The notes beneath the pieces were generated by a model. The model had not been told where the DNA came from and did no database searches. It worked only from the letters and a program-made list of their open reading frames with translations. Both the position numbers and the translations under genes were made by a program. Of a DNA stretch of 64,000 nt, positions 44,923 through 57,180 are shown piece after piece. The DNA is taken from positions 177,531 through 241,530 of the forward strand of contig BLJB01000271.1 of NCBI GenBank assembly GCA_013423325.1, read 5' to 3'. Position 1 is the first letter of the stretch, and each line of letters starts with the position of its first letter. This stretch comes from Usnea hakonensis (Eukaryota; Ascomycota; Lecanoromycetes; Lecanorales; Parmeliaceae).

Positions 44923-45503
44923 GCGGAAGCGTGGGGACGTTCGAATTTTTTTTCCTGGCAGAGAATTGAGCTAGAGCATAGATCATACTAGACTCCCTCC
45001 AGGAGCATCCGTCAGGTAGTACGACCGCGCTGCCCCCTGAAACTCCCCAGAAAACGGAAGGGGGCCGGGTTTTGGAAAAGCCCGTAGGAAGAGAGCACAT
45101 TCCTCCAGACCGTATATCACCAACCATAGAAATGAGTGCAGACGCCCTTGCAATGATCGGGATGCTGTGGCTCACACTCCCGCTACACAGGCGTGGAAGG
45201 TCCAACCAGAGTGATCGTCCCGTGCGGTACCACACTCCCGGGATGGATTAGACCGCTATCTGAAGATCTAGAACAATCAACAAATCCTTATCAGAGGTCC
45301 AGATCATCTTAATCTACCGATATCATGGCGTCTCCAATCACGGGATCCAACGGCTTCTTTCTCCTAACACACCCTGCTTGTAATGGTGGGGAAAAGCCCA
45401 CCGGCTAATATAGAAACACTCAACTCTTGCTCCCCACGGCCACACTATCTTGCCATTGTCTTTTGATTTTCTTCCAATCACTAGCCTTTCTAACTTCTAA
45501 GCC
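44923..45503. other. Intergenic, nothing recognised
   Basis: This 581 bp lies between the end of the P450 and the start of the second CorA-like gene. It contains only short frames on the opposite strand. Confidence 0.5.
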
Positions 45504-47275
45504 ATGTATTCTAACACCGCTGAGATTGTTAAACCGACAAAGCAACGGCTTGCGAGCAAGTACAAAGATGTTGAAAATGCTGTCCTCGATAGAGGCATCT
45601 ACCCATGCACGCTCGCTTCCTTGTACCCACCAACGCACGATCTAGGCTACTGTCAGAGTATTCTCAGCAATGAAGCAAACTTTGCAGACCGAACAGTTTG
45701 CGATATTATCGATGCGGGAGCGGACGGCAAAGTTTCCAAAAGATCCAACGTCCATTGCGAAGAGTTGAGGAGCTATCTCAAAGTAAAAGCCGGACCGCTG
45801 TAGCGTCGAAGCTCAGGGGCTGACTAGATAGGACTGTGGGGGCAACAACATGCCCAATGCGACTCGATTCATGTATGACGATGATTCTACTTGAATTGGT
45901 TTCATTGATGGTGCTAATCCCATAGATTCCTAACATCCAAATCAGCAGAGGGCACGACATTTGCATCACAAGTCTCGCTGCAAAAGAATCTTGCGCGTGA
46001 GCTTTTAAACATTTTCGAAGTGTCTCCCCACTTTGTTCCTTTGCTAGTTGGCGAACCAGAGTACGCAGCTCCTGGTACTTATCATGAATTCAACACCGAA
46101 GGCCAGCTATGTAGGCAAGGTGAAATACCATATCGCCAAATAGTCTACAAGATTCTGACGGAGACATAGAATACATCTGCCAGCACCCGCGATGGGACGC
46201 CCACACCAAGCTACTACCATGTTCTGTTTACATGAGCTTCCATAAAGCCACCGCCGTGACAACGTACATCGTTGTATCTGGTGAAGCGGACACCGGTGTT
46301 GCTGTTTCAAAGAAGAGACTAGAAGAGGCCTTTAGCTGTACATCGGCCTCTGACTTACCGTTTCCTCGAGTAGTCGACCCGTTCTACTTCCATAACATTC
46401 TCGCTCAAGAGTCGTTCCTCCAGTCAAGACAGATAATAACCAAACTCCGCCATCGACTGTACGACGCCCTAGACGACGTCGACGCTTACGGCGCCGGCGA
46501 CAAAGCTCTAGACCGAGCCGCTCTGAGAGCACCGACAAACGAGCTCCATCTAATCTCACAAGATGCGGACGCATTGCTATCGAGCGCCGGAATGGGTACC
46601 ATGGTGATTGAACGCATGCACGAAGCACACGGCCGTTTGAAATCGATGTCGGATGTCACATCCTTGCAGGGATTCACTCGAGTAGACGACTCGCTTGGCT
46701 ATCTAGCACAAACACTCCAAGCTCGAAGACGGTGGTTGCTGAGCTACAAGTCTCGGAAAGACACTGCGATGAACCTCGTGAGTTTTATCTTCAAGAGTGC
46801 ACCATTCCCATCATGCTACTCAAGGGTTGATCCTCAACAGGTCTTCAATTTGGTCACCCAGCAAGACAGCGAAACCAACATGTCAATTGCCCAAGCCACG
46901 AAGAACGACAGCGCGGCAATGAAGACCATTGCTGCTTTGACCATGATATTCCTTCCCGCGACGGCTGTATCAAGTTTCTTTGGCATGGCATTCTTCAACG
47001 GGCAAGGCGGCGGATTCACAGTGACTTCGGACTGGTGGCTGTTTCTCGTCTCAACTGTTCCCATCACAGTCGTGTTGTTCCTGGTATGGCTGAATTGGAA
47101 CGGGATCGTGAACGCAGTCGCGATGGCGAGGCGGCTGGGCTCAAAGGGCTGGAGTGGTGTCAGACTACGATCCAAGTCCGATGATGCGGACTTGGAAATA
47201 TCGGAAGTGAACAGTGGATCGAGCACGCTGGTGCCGCAGTTGTCTCCGGGAAAAGACATTTCGAAGATGGTCTGA
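45504..47275 (+). CDS. CorA-like two-helix membrane protein with GMA in place of GMN
   Basis: Four exons (45504-45782, 45832-45872, 45926-46110, 46152-47275) give 542 residues from the ATG at 45504. The N-terminal domain contains TRFIFLTSKSAEGTTF and NIFEVSPHFVPLL, the fungal CorA-like layout. A helical stalk follows (RITKLRHRLY-like at RQIITKLRHRLYDAL, then TLQARRRWLLSYKSRKD), and then two membrane helices: MKTIAALTMIFLPATAVSSF and WWLFLVSTVPITVVLFLVWL. The motif after helix 1 reads FFGMAFF, so GMN has become GMA. The tail is basic, then acidic. It is related in design to the gene at 27545-29572 but clearly diverged. Mg2+ transport is not assured. Introns 1-3 are 49, 53 and 41 nt. Confidence 0.82.
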
Positions 47276-47609
47276 GCTTTCGAATACCAGTTCTTTCCTA
47301 AAAATCATCATACCAAACAAATCCGGCAAGAACTCTGCAGTACGGTTTCGTTTTGCGCTGCTATGGTCAGGCAGGATCTATGATGGCGTTCAATCATCTT
47401 GCGAGAACGAGAGCCAACAGTCACTCCTACATGTTTCCCGTTTCACTTACTATATGATCTGGAGACAGATTGTTAAGGAGGGGAAGGGAAGGGACGGTGC
47501 TGGATATGATGCTGATGCCGTGGTCACGCGACGACTTGATGATGATGATGATGATTCAAGGGAAGATGCATGGGACGTTTTCTGCAGGGTATCTTATCTG
47601 TTTCTTCGT
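47276..47609. other. Convergent 3' intergenic region
   Basis: This 334 bp lies between the 3' ends of the CorA-like gene and ALG11. No separate gene is supported. Confidence 0.5.
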
Positions 47610-49287
47610 CTATTTGGATGTCAAGCGCTGTATGTCTATCAATTTCCCCAGCTGCTCCACCCATTTCGCAGCAAACATCTCCTCCGTGAAGCGTTTACTG
47701 GAGGCTCGAGCCCGCTTTCGCATGGCGGATGTTGCTTCTTCCGACATTGAGAGCGCTTCGGCGAAGGAATGTGCGTATTCGGATTCCGTGCTCGCGTGGT
47801 ACCCTGTGCACGGATTAGAAAAATTTGGCTTGTTTGGATAGTAAATAATGAATTTTACCGGTGGCTCCCCCGTCAACGTCAACAACGATATCAGCCTTCG
47901 GCCCTCCGCTATCGTTGACCACGCAGATTAGTCCCGCTGCTTGATACTCCACGACGCCGATGCCAAAATGTTCGTTCCACATTCCGTTGACTCCGACCCA
48001 GCTTTTCCGCAGCCAGTCGATGACCTCTGGCCATGATGCATCGCAGATAAATTGAGTGTCGTCCTCAATCTTCAGCTCGCGCGCGAGTAAGCGAAACTGA
48101 TAGACTCTCTTGGCGTCATCGCTGTCTCGTACGGAACCAATGAGGACCAGCTTCGCGCCATTAACCCCTGGTTTGGTCGACGAATGGACCATCTTTGAGA
48201 AGGAGCGGAGAATGAGATCGTGGTTCTTCTCAGGCCGAAACTGGGCAACATAGAGCAGTGTTTTTCCCCTCGTGATGGCTTTGGGTCCTTCAAGTTCAAT
48301 GGATTCTTCTATTTCTTCCACAGCGACGGGTGGGAAGAGCACTTCGACTGCATGAGCCTTTCGGCGCTTTGTACGATATGGTCCCCATAATGATTTTATG
48401 TGGGCTTGCGTCCATGAAGAATTGGTCATGACAACGTCCACATCACTGCCAGACCTGCTGTAGAGACGCGCATAAGCTTGCCAATACTTTCGCTTGCCAA
48501 AGCCTTTCATCCCCTTTCCTGTGCCCGCATTGACTCCTTTGCCGATTTCGGCGTCGAGTGAAGTGAGCATATCTGTAGAAATTGTAGGATAATGTACGTA
48601 TGCTCCTGTCGGCATGTTTGGGAAGAAAAATTTGCTCAGTGCTAGCGTGAAGGAGTAGCCCATTGTATCGATAAAGATGTCAGGAACGACAAGAGAGAAT
48701 GCGTCGTAGCCCATGACGAGGGAGCCGAGGCTTTGACCAAGGAGGGTGAAATGAGGCCAGGTATTGCTGAGAACCCAGGAGCGAGTTTGCAGGTATAGGA
48801 AGACGACAGTAGGAGGATGGAGGCGAATGTTGAAGCGGTTTTTTACTCGCTCAAGGATTGTAGACTTTGTTGCATCAATATCCCCAGTGTAAACGGCGCA
48901 GACGACGTTCGGCCAGCGTTTCTGCGTAGCTTTGATGGCTGCCCAAAGGACCCGTTCCCCTCCGCCTCCAGCATTGCAGAATGGGTGAAGGAAGCCGATC
49001 ACTCCTTCCCAATCCTCTGGTGCCTGCCCACCATTGTTTGCTGATCCACCAGGGTGATTCTCGACCTCTACCCAGTCTGGATCTTCTGATGTTGCTGACA
49101 GACGTTCTGTCTCCCGATGATCCTCCTCTTCCCTCTTGGTCTCAGCTAGGATTGCTCTCCTGCGTGCTTTCGTCTTTCTTATGAGATAGAACCCAGCTGC
49201 TCTTCCGACAAGACTAAAGAGCCACTTGGTCATAAACAGAGCGGTAATGAGTAGAGGCACAATTCCTGCGGAAAGCCAGGGGCCCAT
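47610..49287 (-). CDS. ALG11: GDP-Man:Man3GlcNAc2-PP-dolichol alpha-1,2-mannosyltransferase
   Basis: Adds the fourth and fifth mannoses to the dolichol-linked oligosaccharide on the cytosolic face of the ER in N-glycan synthesis. Exons are 47859-49287 and 47610-47803; the 55-nt intron joins VDGGATG to YHASTESEYAHSF. Length is 540 residues from the ATG at 49287. An N-terminal hydrophobic anchor (GIVPLLITALFMTKWLFSLV) is followed by the family hallmark GFLHPFCNAGGGGERVLWAA, then VYTGDIDATK, DIFIDTMGYSFT, TGAYVHYPTISTDML, VMTNSSWTQAHIKSLWG and the GT4 signature NEHFGIGVVEYQAAG with its E-x7-E pair. Identification is secure. Confidence 0.96.
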
Positions 49288-50706
49288 GATGAGGCAAACG
49301 ACCTTGTCAGAATTAATGGTTGGCAGTCATTTGATGAAGAAGGGACTACATGATCTTTTGAAGCAAGGGACTGTGTGGTTGCAACGCGTCGGGTTTTCGC
49401 GCATGACTAGATGGAATCATGAAAGGGCATGTTGGCTTCAATGTAATAATATCCATACCGTACCGTAAGGTAAGGTACTCAATTTATCCGTCATTGAGCA
49501 GGTCTTGGCAAGAATCTTGCTGCGGGAGCGGCTCCGGCCCGTTTGGAGGGGCTCCACCTAGACTTGGTCGACAATAAAATACAACATACACAGTACGATT
49601 TATGAAGGGCTTCATCTTGAATGACTATAAAATTTTAAAATTGATTATTTTACCTAAAAAAAGAAAGAAAATAGATTGACGCAATTTGTGGCACCAAAAT
49701 CTTACCTTAGACTAGGGGTCGAACATGTTTAAAACATGGAACCACGAAGGTAGTACAAAGCTATCAAGGAGGTCAAAAATGGCCTAAATCTGTAGATCAC
49801 CGCTTCGATCAATTCGCACAATCGCCGAGGGCGTGCCCTCTCTTGTTAGCATCTCAGAGATGTGATTCGAAGTGACTTTAGCCATAGCTTGTTGAATTGA
49901 GAGTCGGCTGCAGAAAAGACATCGGCACAAGTATTCCGTGGATTGCTGTCGCCAGGAACGTTGTGGGAGCTCATGCGCGCGCACGTTCATAACAACCTCG
50001 AGCGCATCGTCTTGCTGCCGACACCTGCGTAAGCGGCGACAGTGATAGACACCCAGATCAGCACCGAAAGCGGACCAACGGTCGAGACCCGTGGCCATAA
50101 TCCCTTCACATCAAAAACGAATAACGATCTGGAGCCTAGTTGCTTTTTTTTTTGGCGGAGAGCTAACTTGAATTGTTCAAGCGCAGGAGGCAAGAGTACG
50201 AAATAATGACTTTCTGGTACAGGTACCATGGCGTGAGTAGGAGTTTCATTACCCTCTTGGCAACGCACCGTCAAAACTTTAGCTACTACCTCAAGCTATA
50301 TCGCGAAGTAAGGTACCTTAAGGAAATTATATGGATTGATGGAACGGTAAATGCACGGTGTAATTACGGTAAACCAAAAAACACGTAGATAACTAAACGC
50401 TCTCGTCAAGTAACGGTTTTATTTTAATTACGTTACGCAAAAATTGTCGTATCTTGTAGATATACGTAACAAGAAACGTAATTATTATAGACTACGTGAT
50501 TTTCGAGAAACGGTTTTTCTATTAAGTCACGGAAATTATGTAATAAACCTCTAGAAAACCTGTAATTTACTAAAAAGCTATTTGATACCGCTTAGGAAGG
50601 ATAGTCCTATGAATGATAGCCCTGTTGTCACGGATATACAGTGATTTAGGTACGAACTCCTACTTCGGTGGGGGCTCGGAGCTCTTTTGGGGCCTTCTGG
50701 CCTAGT

Positions 50707-50723
50707 GGTTAAGGGCCTTAACC
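50707..50723. repeat. 17-nt near-perfect palindrome
   Basis: The sequence GGTTAAGG-G-CCTTAACC has 8-nt arms around one central base. It lies directly after CTGGCCTAGT, so the start resembles a tRNA A-box, but no B-box or cloverleaf follows. It could be the end of a small mobile element or of a tRNA-derived SINE. Confidence 0.5.
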
Positions 50724-50734
50724 TTTTCCCTAAC

Positions 50735-50850
50735 TGTGAATGATGAATCCTGTCAATGATAAATGGCCCTGTGAATGATGAATGGCCTTGTTAATGATAA
50801 TGAATGGCTCTGTGAATGATGAATGGCCCTGTGAATGACGGCCCTTCTGA
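50735..50850 (+). repeat. Minisatellite-like tandem repeat, unit about 20 bp
   Basis: The unit is approximately TGTGAATGATGAATGGCCC. It recurs about five to six times with point changes and one insertion of TAA, and sits immediately downstream of the 17-nt palindrome. Confidence 0.7.
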
Positions 50851-51790
50851 GGATGGTACTACTAGTAATAATAGTGGATGACTAATTAGATTTTGTTACT
50901 ACCGAAATAGTCTTTTCTGAAAAGACGAAATTAACAAAAAACCGTTCTGTCACGGTTTCGCAAAAAAAACTGTAGCACTTTAAACCCTGTTTTTAGTGAT
51001 ACTCGTGCTGGGGTAATTTACTAAGAAACCGCATACTAACAGTCCCGAGTTAGAGTTCCGTGTAATAATCGTTCAAAGCCCCCATAGCCTTTCGCTAAGG
51101 TACTTTACCTGACCACCTCTACTAATCTTTTGCCTTTCTTGCCCTCTTGGCTCCCAGGTGTCATTTTGAACCCGCGAGGCCCGTTCACTAGATTCATTGA
51201 CCGTTCCATAACCAAACGAATATTTCGATAACGAGGACCATGGTAATTTGCTACGAAAACAAGGATGTTTACGGTAAAACGCTAAAACCTTAGCGGCATC
51301 GAAGGATGCAAGTACAAAGTACCTTAAAATGTAGCTCGAATTTTCTGCAGCTTCGAACGCTACCTTGGATGCCTTCGCCAAATGAACCCGAGGACCGTGA
51401 GTTGATTACGCAATTATGTATGTCGGAAGAATACTAATCTTCCTATCTAATCCGTTACCCCACGTGCTGTGCGATGGCTGTTATGATATTTTCAACATGG
51501 GGGTCGTTGGCTAGTAATAAAAGCGCCTGCTCATGGCCCCATACAAATACTGTACTAAATTGCGTTTTACAAGCTTTCAAGCTTCCCCAAGTGACTACTG
51601 ACTAGCAGTAAAGTATGATGGAAATTGTCTGGACCCATCCGCAATTACATTTGCTCTACCTGTCCGGAACATCTTCAATATTTGGTACCTACCTACCTAC
51701 CACATCAGCCATTGAAGTCTGCGCTTCAATTGACTTCTCGTGAGCTGCGAAGAATATATATATATATAATACATCTTTCTCTCCTTCGTC

Positions 51791-53983
51791 ATGAATCCCC
51801 TCAATCACCCTGCAGCACACCAGATACCTGAAAACGACATCGAGAAGCGAGGCGAACTCAAAGACTCTTCCGTCAATGTCGTCCTCTCCAGCAATAGCCC
51901 CGAGGGTTCTCAAATCTCTGATGTCGCCCCCACTCCCGTCATTCTCACAGGCAGACTTGCGAAATGGAACGCCAAAGTCGAAGGTCTTGCTGGCCTGGGT
52001 ACGTCTGCTTGCAATGCATTTTCTCTCCATTGGGTCAGATCTTGTGTCTTGAATAAATTTCAAGGCCTATCACCTTCCAAATATGCTTCAAGGCTCTATA
52101 TGTTGCCCCTGATCTTTCTCCCCCTAGCCAGGTAATACTAACCTTGCAGTCAATATTTAGAGGCCCGTGGTATCTCAAGAGTCCTGTAGGTCAACATTTC
52201 CGAACTGCTTCTCGCTATTCATCTTGCTTTTTGGGCTGCATGATGATTTACGGAAGCAAGCCAATCTTAAGACTAGTTGCACGACGCAAGATTTGTCCTT
52301 CGAGAGAGAGAGATGCTAACTCCACCTTCTTTTAGTCCAGAAGAGAAGCATGACGGGACTGCAATGGGATATCTTCAGATGTTCACTCTGTGGTTCAGCA
52401 TAAACGTCGTGGTCAATAACCTCGCAGTTGCTTTTCTCGGACCATTGGTCTTCAACCTCGGATGGGTCGATTGTGTCTGTATAATCCTCTTCGCCAATGC
52501 TCTCTCCGCTTGTGGAGCAGCATACACGGGTACATTCGGCGCCGAAAGTGGAAACCGAACAATGGTATGTTGTAGACTTATGCATATTGCCGGCTACGAG
52601 CCGCGGGCTTTGATCTATGATTTGGTCACACAATTCGCTAATCGTTACGTACCTTGCTCGGTAGATACTTGGTCGATACTTTATGGGATATTGGCCGTCC
52701 AAAATCGCCTGCCTGCTCAATGTGATACTTCAAGTGGGCTGTAAGTAGTGTCCGGGTCTTTACCTCCTCCTGTGTACCAAACGCTGCACACCATGAGAGC
52801 TACTTCTTGCTTGATCGTGTTCCGGTTTTGACCTTACCCTCCTCAAAATGGCAATATTGATGTGTCTTAGGGGGCATTATCGCATCCATCATCGCGGGCC
52901 AAATGCTTTCAGCTGTGAACGGCGCAGGCCTGACGATTTCCGTCGGATGTGCTATAAGCGCTCTTTGCATAGGCTTTGTTGCTGCCTTCGGAATCGCCAT
53001 TCTCCACACATACGAAAGGTCCGCCCCAGTGTTAATGAGAAGAAGTGTAGTACTTTAGCTCATATCGTAACAGATACGCCTGGATACCACAAGTATTTGC
53101 CCTACTCGTCCTTATCGGTTCCGCCGGCCGCAACTTTAATACTTCGTTGCAATCCGTTGGCCCGTCCGGTACAATCACAGCTAATCGCTGTTCTTTTTTC
53201 GCACTTCAGTTCTCCGTCGGTATCAGCTGGAGCACTATCGGAGCCGACTTCTACGTCTATTATCCTACCAACACGAGTAAACGTCTCACCTTCTTCATGA
53301 CCTGGGCCGGCTTGTGGATTTCTTTGATCTTCGTAAACCTGATTGGCGCTGCAATCGCCACCGGCGTCGCCACAACCCCGGGGTGGACTGACGCTTACGC
53401 CACCTCATCCGGCGCGCTCCTCCTAGCCTGCTACGACGGTCTCGGCGCTTTTGGCGGTTTCTGCACCGTGCTTCTTGCCCTCGGCGGCATCGCAAATAAC
53501 GCACCGGCCACATACGCCGCCGGGTTGAGTTGCCAAGTCCTGGGTCGTTATCCCAAAGCCATCCCCCGTTGGATCTGGTGTCTCTTCCTAATGGTCATCG
53601 AACTCGTCTGTGCGGTAGCGGGCCGCGATCATTTGTTCAATATTTTCGAAGACTTTCTCCCGCTCATGAGTTACTGGGCCTGCCCGTGGTTGACGATAGT
53701 TTTCGAAGAGCACATTCTATTCCACAAGCTCCGTGGCGTGCCATTTGATTGGTCGGCCTGGGAGGATAAAAAGAGACTTCCGGTTGGCATTGCGGCGTTG
53801 CTTTCTTTCCTCATCGGGTGGGCGGGAGCGATTGTCGGTATGGATCAGGTGTGGTATCAAGGCCCTGTAGGGAGCAAGATTGGCGGGTACGGGGGCGACA
53901 TTGGAGCGTGGCTTGCCATAGCTTTCACGTGCGTTGCGTACCCGCCATTGAGGTACTTGGAGCTGAAGAAGTTTGGCCGGTAG
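51791..53983 (+). CDS. NCS1-family purine/cytosine permease (Fcy type)
   Basis: A nucleobase:cation symporter of the plasma membrane. Six exons (51791-51998, 52161-52185, 52336-52564, 52665-52740, 52871-53018, 53074-53983) give 531 residues. The N-terminus is hydrophilic; then come KVEGLAGLEARGISRVLPEE, HDGTAMGYLQMFTLWFSINV, NNLAVAFLGPLVFNLGW and GAESGNRTM-ILGRYFMGYW, all typical of Fcy-type carriers. Later helices include SVGISWSTIGADFYVYYP and LGGIANNAPATYAAGLSCQ. About 12 membrane segments are visible. Exon 2 is only 25 nt, and introns 1-4 are longer (162, 150, 100 and 130 nt) than usual in this window. The substrate (cytosine, purines or other) is not resolved. Confidence 0.92.
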
Positions 53984-54793
53984 AGAGAACTGGACGGGGA
54001 GTCCTTCATTCAATCTTTGGGCTTTCCATATTTCAGTGCGTGCGTTATGAAAAGTCTGGAACTCGACATGGATTCCACCGTCTAAAGTACGCTCTCAGTT
54101 TCGATTGAAGTCGCCGAATATTTCAAGAACAATATCTGGCCTATAAGTAATTGGGACTGGAGTTCACCCTCAGCCCTTACCATGTAAAAACGATAGATAG
54201 GTCTGAGAATGCTTTTTGAGATTTTCAAAAATAATTCACACCTTTCATAGATCGATTCAACCAACAGGCGACAGCAGACCCTGACGTATCCTCGGTCCTG
54301 CTTCTCATTGGCTCTTTTACTTATCGCGTCCGATCTCGTCCCTTGCGGCCCGAAGCCGCACGTTTGTATCTGCGTCGGGTTTTCGGTAAATGGGTGATAT
54401 GCAGGGGGGGGGTTTCTTTCGGGCTTAGATGGCAATTTTCTGCCAAAGAGGAAAGAATGTTGGGGGGTATGTAGACCACTGCTGCGATTCCTTCTAATAG
54501 ATCTCCTGATAGATTGGAATAGAGAACCGAATGGTAGGAGTAAGCCGCTTTGGAGAAACGTCCAAGACAAGAACGCGAATGGTGGAAGGAGAAGGCGTGT
54601 ATCGATCGCTAGCATTCCATCCCCATACTTGTCTAAAGCAAAAGGACAAGTACGCCTCCCACAAATGCCGCCAAGCACCGGGTATTTATATAAACGCTCG
54701 CCGAAACCAAACATCGCCACCAAAGGAGCTTTTTCCCCCCGTAAAATGTAAATGCAGCTCACATGCAACGAAACGAATCCCGAGTCGTGAAAA
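53984..54793. other. Convergent intergenic region
   Basis: This 810 bp lies between the 3' ends of the permease and the PP2C gene. It includes a G-run near 54403-54411 and no supported gene. Confidence 0.5.
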
Positions 54794-56736
54794 TCATAAT
54801 TTTGCTTTGACGCCCAAGCCAGGTGCGCTGGCTTCGGTGTTGAGAAGCACGTCTCCGCCGCTATCGCCTTCCTCGCCGAAGAAGATGACTTCGACGGTGA
54901 GATCGTCTCTGGGAGGCGAGTTAGTGTGAAGCATTTGGCTAATTTGAGTGGAGAGGACAAGGGTTACCTGTATCGTCGCGCGTACGGACTGACCAGCGTC
55001 AAGAGCCCGCACACCATATCTCTATCCCTTCCACCCAAGGCATTCCGCACCAAATGCGTCGCCACGTTCTTATCCTCGACCACGAACCTCTCGTCTGTAG
55101 TCTTCACATCCCATTGCGTCTGCCGCAGAGGAGCCCTTTGGCCTTCGCCGCCCTCCGTAGCTGCCATCACGGGCTTCTCAACTGGCAACTTCTTGCTTTG
55201 ACTGCTGAAGAATGATTTTGCCCAAGACGTAGCGCTACTCCCGCTGTCCGACGACTGGTTTTCGAGCCATTGCCCAACCAACCCTACAACCTCCTCGTTC
55301 GTCAGCATCTCCCATAATCCATCCGTAGCCAAAACAACAAAGTCTCCCTGCCCAGGATCCACCTTCGTGGTCGTGACGATGGGCTCAGCGGTGACATACG
55401 GCGGTGTTTTCAACAACGGCGGCGGCGTCTTTCCAAAGAAAAACTTCTTCATGCGCATTTGGACCTCCCTGCTCCACTTGTATCCGGCGTCCCCAAATGC
55501 CCGACTTGGTTCCAAGCCCCCCAGTATCCTGCCCCGGTGAACGACGTGCTCTTCGCCAGGATGCTCGGCTCGCAGGCGAGTCATTTCAGAAGGAGTGCCT
55601 CCGGTCTGGTCTTCACTGAGCGCAGTAGCAGTCCATTTCCCCGTTGCTGAGTTCTTCCTGCCTAGCACTGCACGTGAATCTCCTGTACAAGCCACTCGAA
55701 AGAGCTTTGAGGAGCTATCGTAGAATGAGAGGAGTGCACAAGCGCCAGACAGTGCAGGCGCCAGGATTTCTGCGGCGGCGGCTTTTTGCTTCGTGTTCGT
55801 GGTAATCTTGTTCACGGAAGCGTGGACTATTTCGTCATCGAGGGCGAGAAAGCCACGCTTGATCGCTGTGTCTATAGACTGTGGAGTGGGCACGGTCAAA
55901 GAAGGGTCGGCCAAGGCGGATTTGTATGTACTGTTGAGTTCTCGTGCAACGTAGGAAATGAGGACTTGACGAAGTTTTGCTGATGTGGTCCAACCAGCAT
56001 GGCCGTCGAAGACACCCCAGAACATCCAGTCGCTGCTTGCAGAACCAGCCGGCGGAGGAGTGACTGACTGGGGCACCTCAACAATCTTCTCGGCGTGGTC
56101 ATCCTCAATGGGATTGTTACTCGGTATCTGGACCATATCGTAACGGACAACGCCTCTTCCCCGGCCAACCAGATATGACTGCTCGTTTTTTCGTAGCTTT
56201 TGCGTAGCTTGTTCTGGGGTTATCTTCTCCATTCGATTTTGACCTTCGTTTTCCGCTTGTTTGGTCAACGGAGCGTCGTGAGCTAACTCATCGATGTAGA
56301 ATTCGTTGTCTTGAACGAGCAGTGTCCTTTTCTTGAATTCGGCTCCTAGCTCTGCCAGGAGATCGCTAGGTATCGTCTGAGGTTGTGTAGGTGGGAGGTT
56401 TGACGTTAAGGCCAATGTTGAGATCTGAGATGGTGTAAAGCCTGTGCCCGAACTTACAACGCTTGTTCCATTTACCAGTGCCCTGGCTTCTGGATCTTGC
56501 TGGTAGTAATAAACGCCTGACGCCAGCACAGATACCAGCGCAGCGACTGAGAATGTACGAAAGTACATGGACGATCTTATAATGTGGGTTGGAGCATCTC
56601 TTCTAATCACAGTATTGACGGAGCGTAGTCCGATGATGTGATTTCCTGGAAGCCTGGGGAAAGTCCTTGTAGTGAGGACTTTTCGAAGGGGGCTCCGTCG
56701 AGCAGAGCGGAAGGCTTGCACTGCCGCTCGACGCAT
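54794..56736 (-). CDS. Mitochondrial protein phosphatase 2C, PTC5 type
   Basis: A Mg/Mn-dependent serine/threonine phosphatase resembling yeast Ptc5, the pyruvate dehydrogenase phosphatase. Exons are 54968-56736 and 54794-54908, giving 627 residues. The N-terminus is an arginine-rich presequence (MRRAAVQAFRSARRSPLRK) followed by a single hydrophobic helix (FSVAALVSVLASGVYYY), as in inner-membrane-anchored relatives. PP2C motifs are RYDMVQIPSN, WMFWGVFDGHAGW, ACTGDSRAVLGRK, RILGGLEPSRAFGD, VVLATDGLWEMLTNEEVV and, across the intron, RRYRDDLTVEVIFFG. The metal-binding aspartates are all present. The substrate is inferred from the family. Confidence 0.92.
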
Positions 56737-57180
56737 TGAGATGGGCCTGAGGGCAGGCTGAGGACGACGAGCTCCTCTAAAAGATGGTCGAAGGGAAATG
56801 ACAATTCATGTCAGCGGTCAAATCGAATGGGCATTGAGATGCTGCTCAGCGCTGTAGAGTAATACGATACTCTTTTGTGGTTGGCTGAGATCTCGTGACA
56901 ACGACAGGGGGCCGAGGTAAACGCTAGGGTATATTTAGTCGCGTGGATAGTTCAGCCCTATAGGGTCATAACGGCTTTGCCTCATTGAGTCATCGTTTTC
57001 AATTACTTTACACTTGTTGGTCATTCTTTGCCACTAAATGTATAATTTCGCTCTCAACTCGCCAGCCTTCCATATTTAGAGGTAGTTCTGCTCCGACGGT
57101 AGTACTACGGCAGTCATATTGGATTGCGTAGTTTGGGATATATTTTTCTTTGTGTGTAAAATCAGGGCTATTCCATCGAA
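56737..57180. promoter_or_regulatory. Divergent promoter region, PTC5-like / RQC1-like
   Basis: This 444 bp lies between divergent starts at 56736 and 57181. No defined regulatory site was recognised. Confidence 0.45.

Larger units (their letters stand above)
49288..51790. other. 2.5 kb AT-rich intergenic region with repeats and possible decayed coding fragments
   Basis: No intact gene. Minus-strand frames near 49784-50274 (two overlapping frames of about 100 codons) and 51073-51381 have no recognisable domain and may be relics. The interval 50390-50640 is AT-rich with many CGTAA/TTACG words. A palindrome (50707-50723) and a tandem repeat (50735-50850) are listed separately. Confidence 0.5.

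Noticed and set aside
49784..50274. Two overlapping minus-strand frames with cysteine- and histidine-containing stretches, considered as a zinc-finger gene
   Set aside because: The Cys/His spacing fits no zinc-finger pattern and no joined model was possible.
50697..50760. A tRNA gene suggested by the A-box-like TGGCCTAGTGG
   Set aside because: No B-box, anticodon stem or acceptor pairing follows; a tandem repeat begins instead.
54082..54960. A 292-codon minus-strand frame overlapping the 3' end of the PP2C gene
   Set aside because: Its first part is the PP2C second exon read in the wrong frame; the rest is 3' sequence without a domain.
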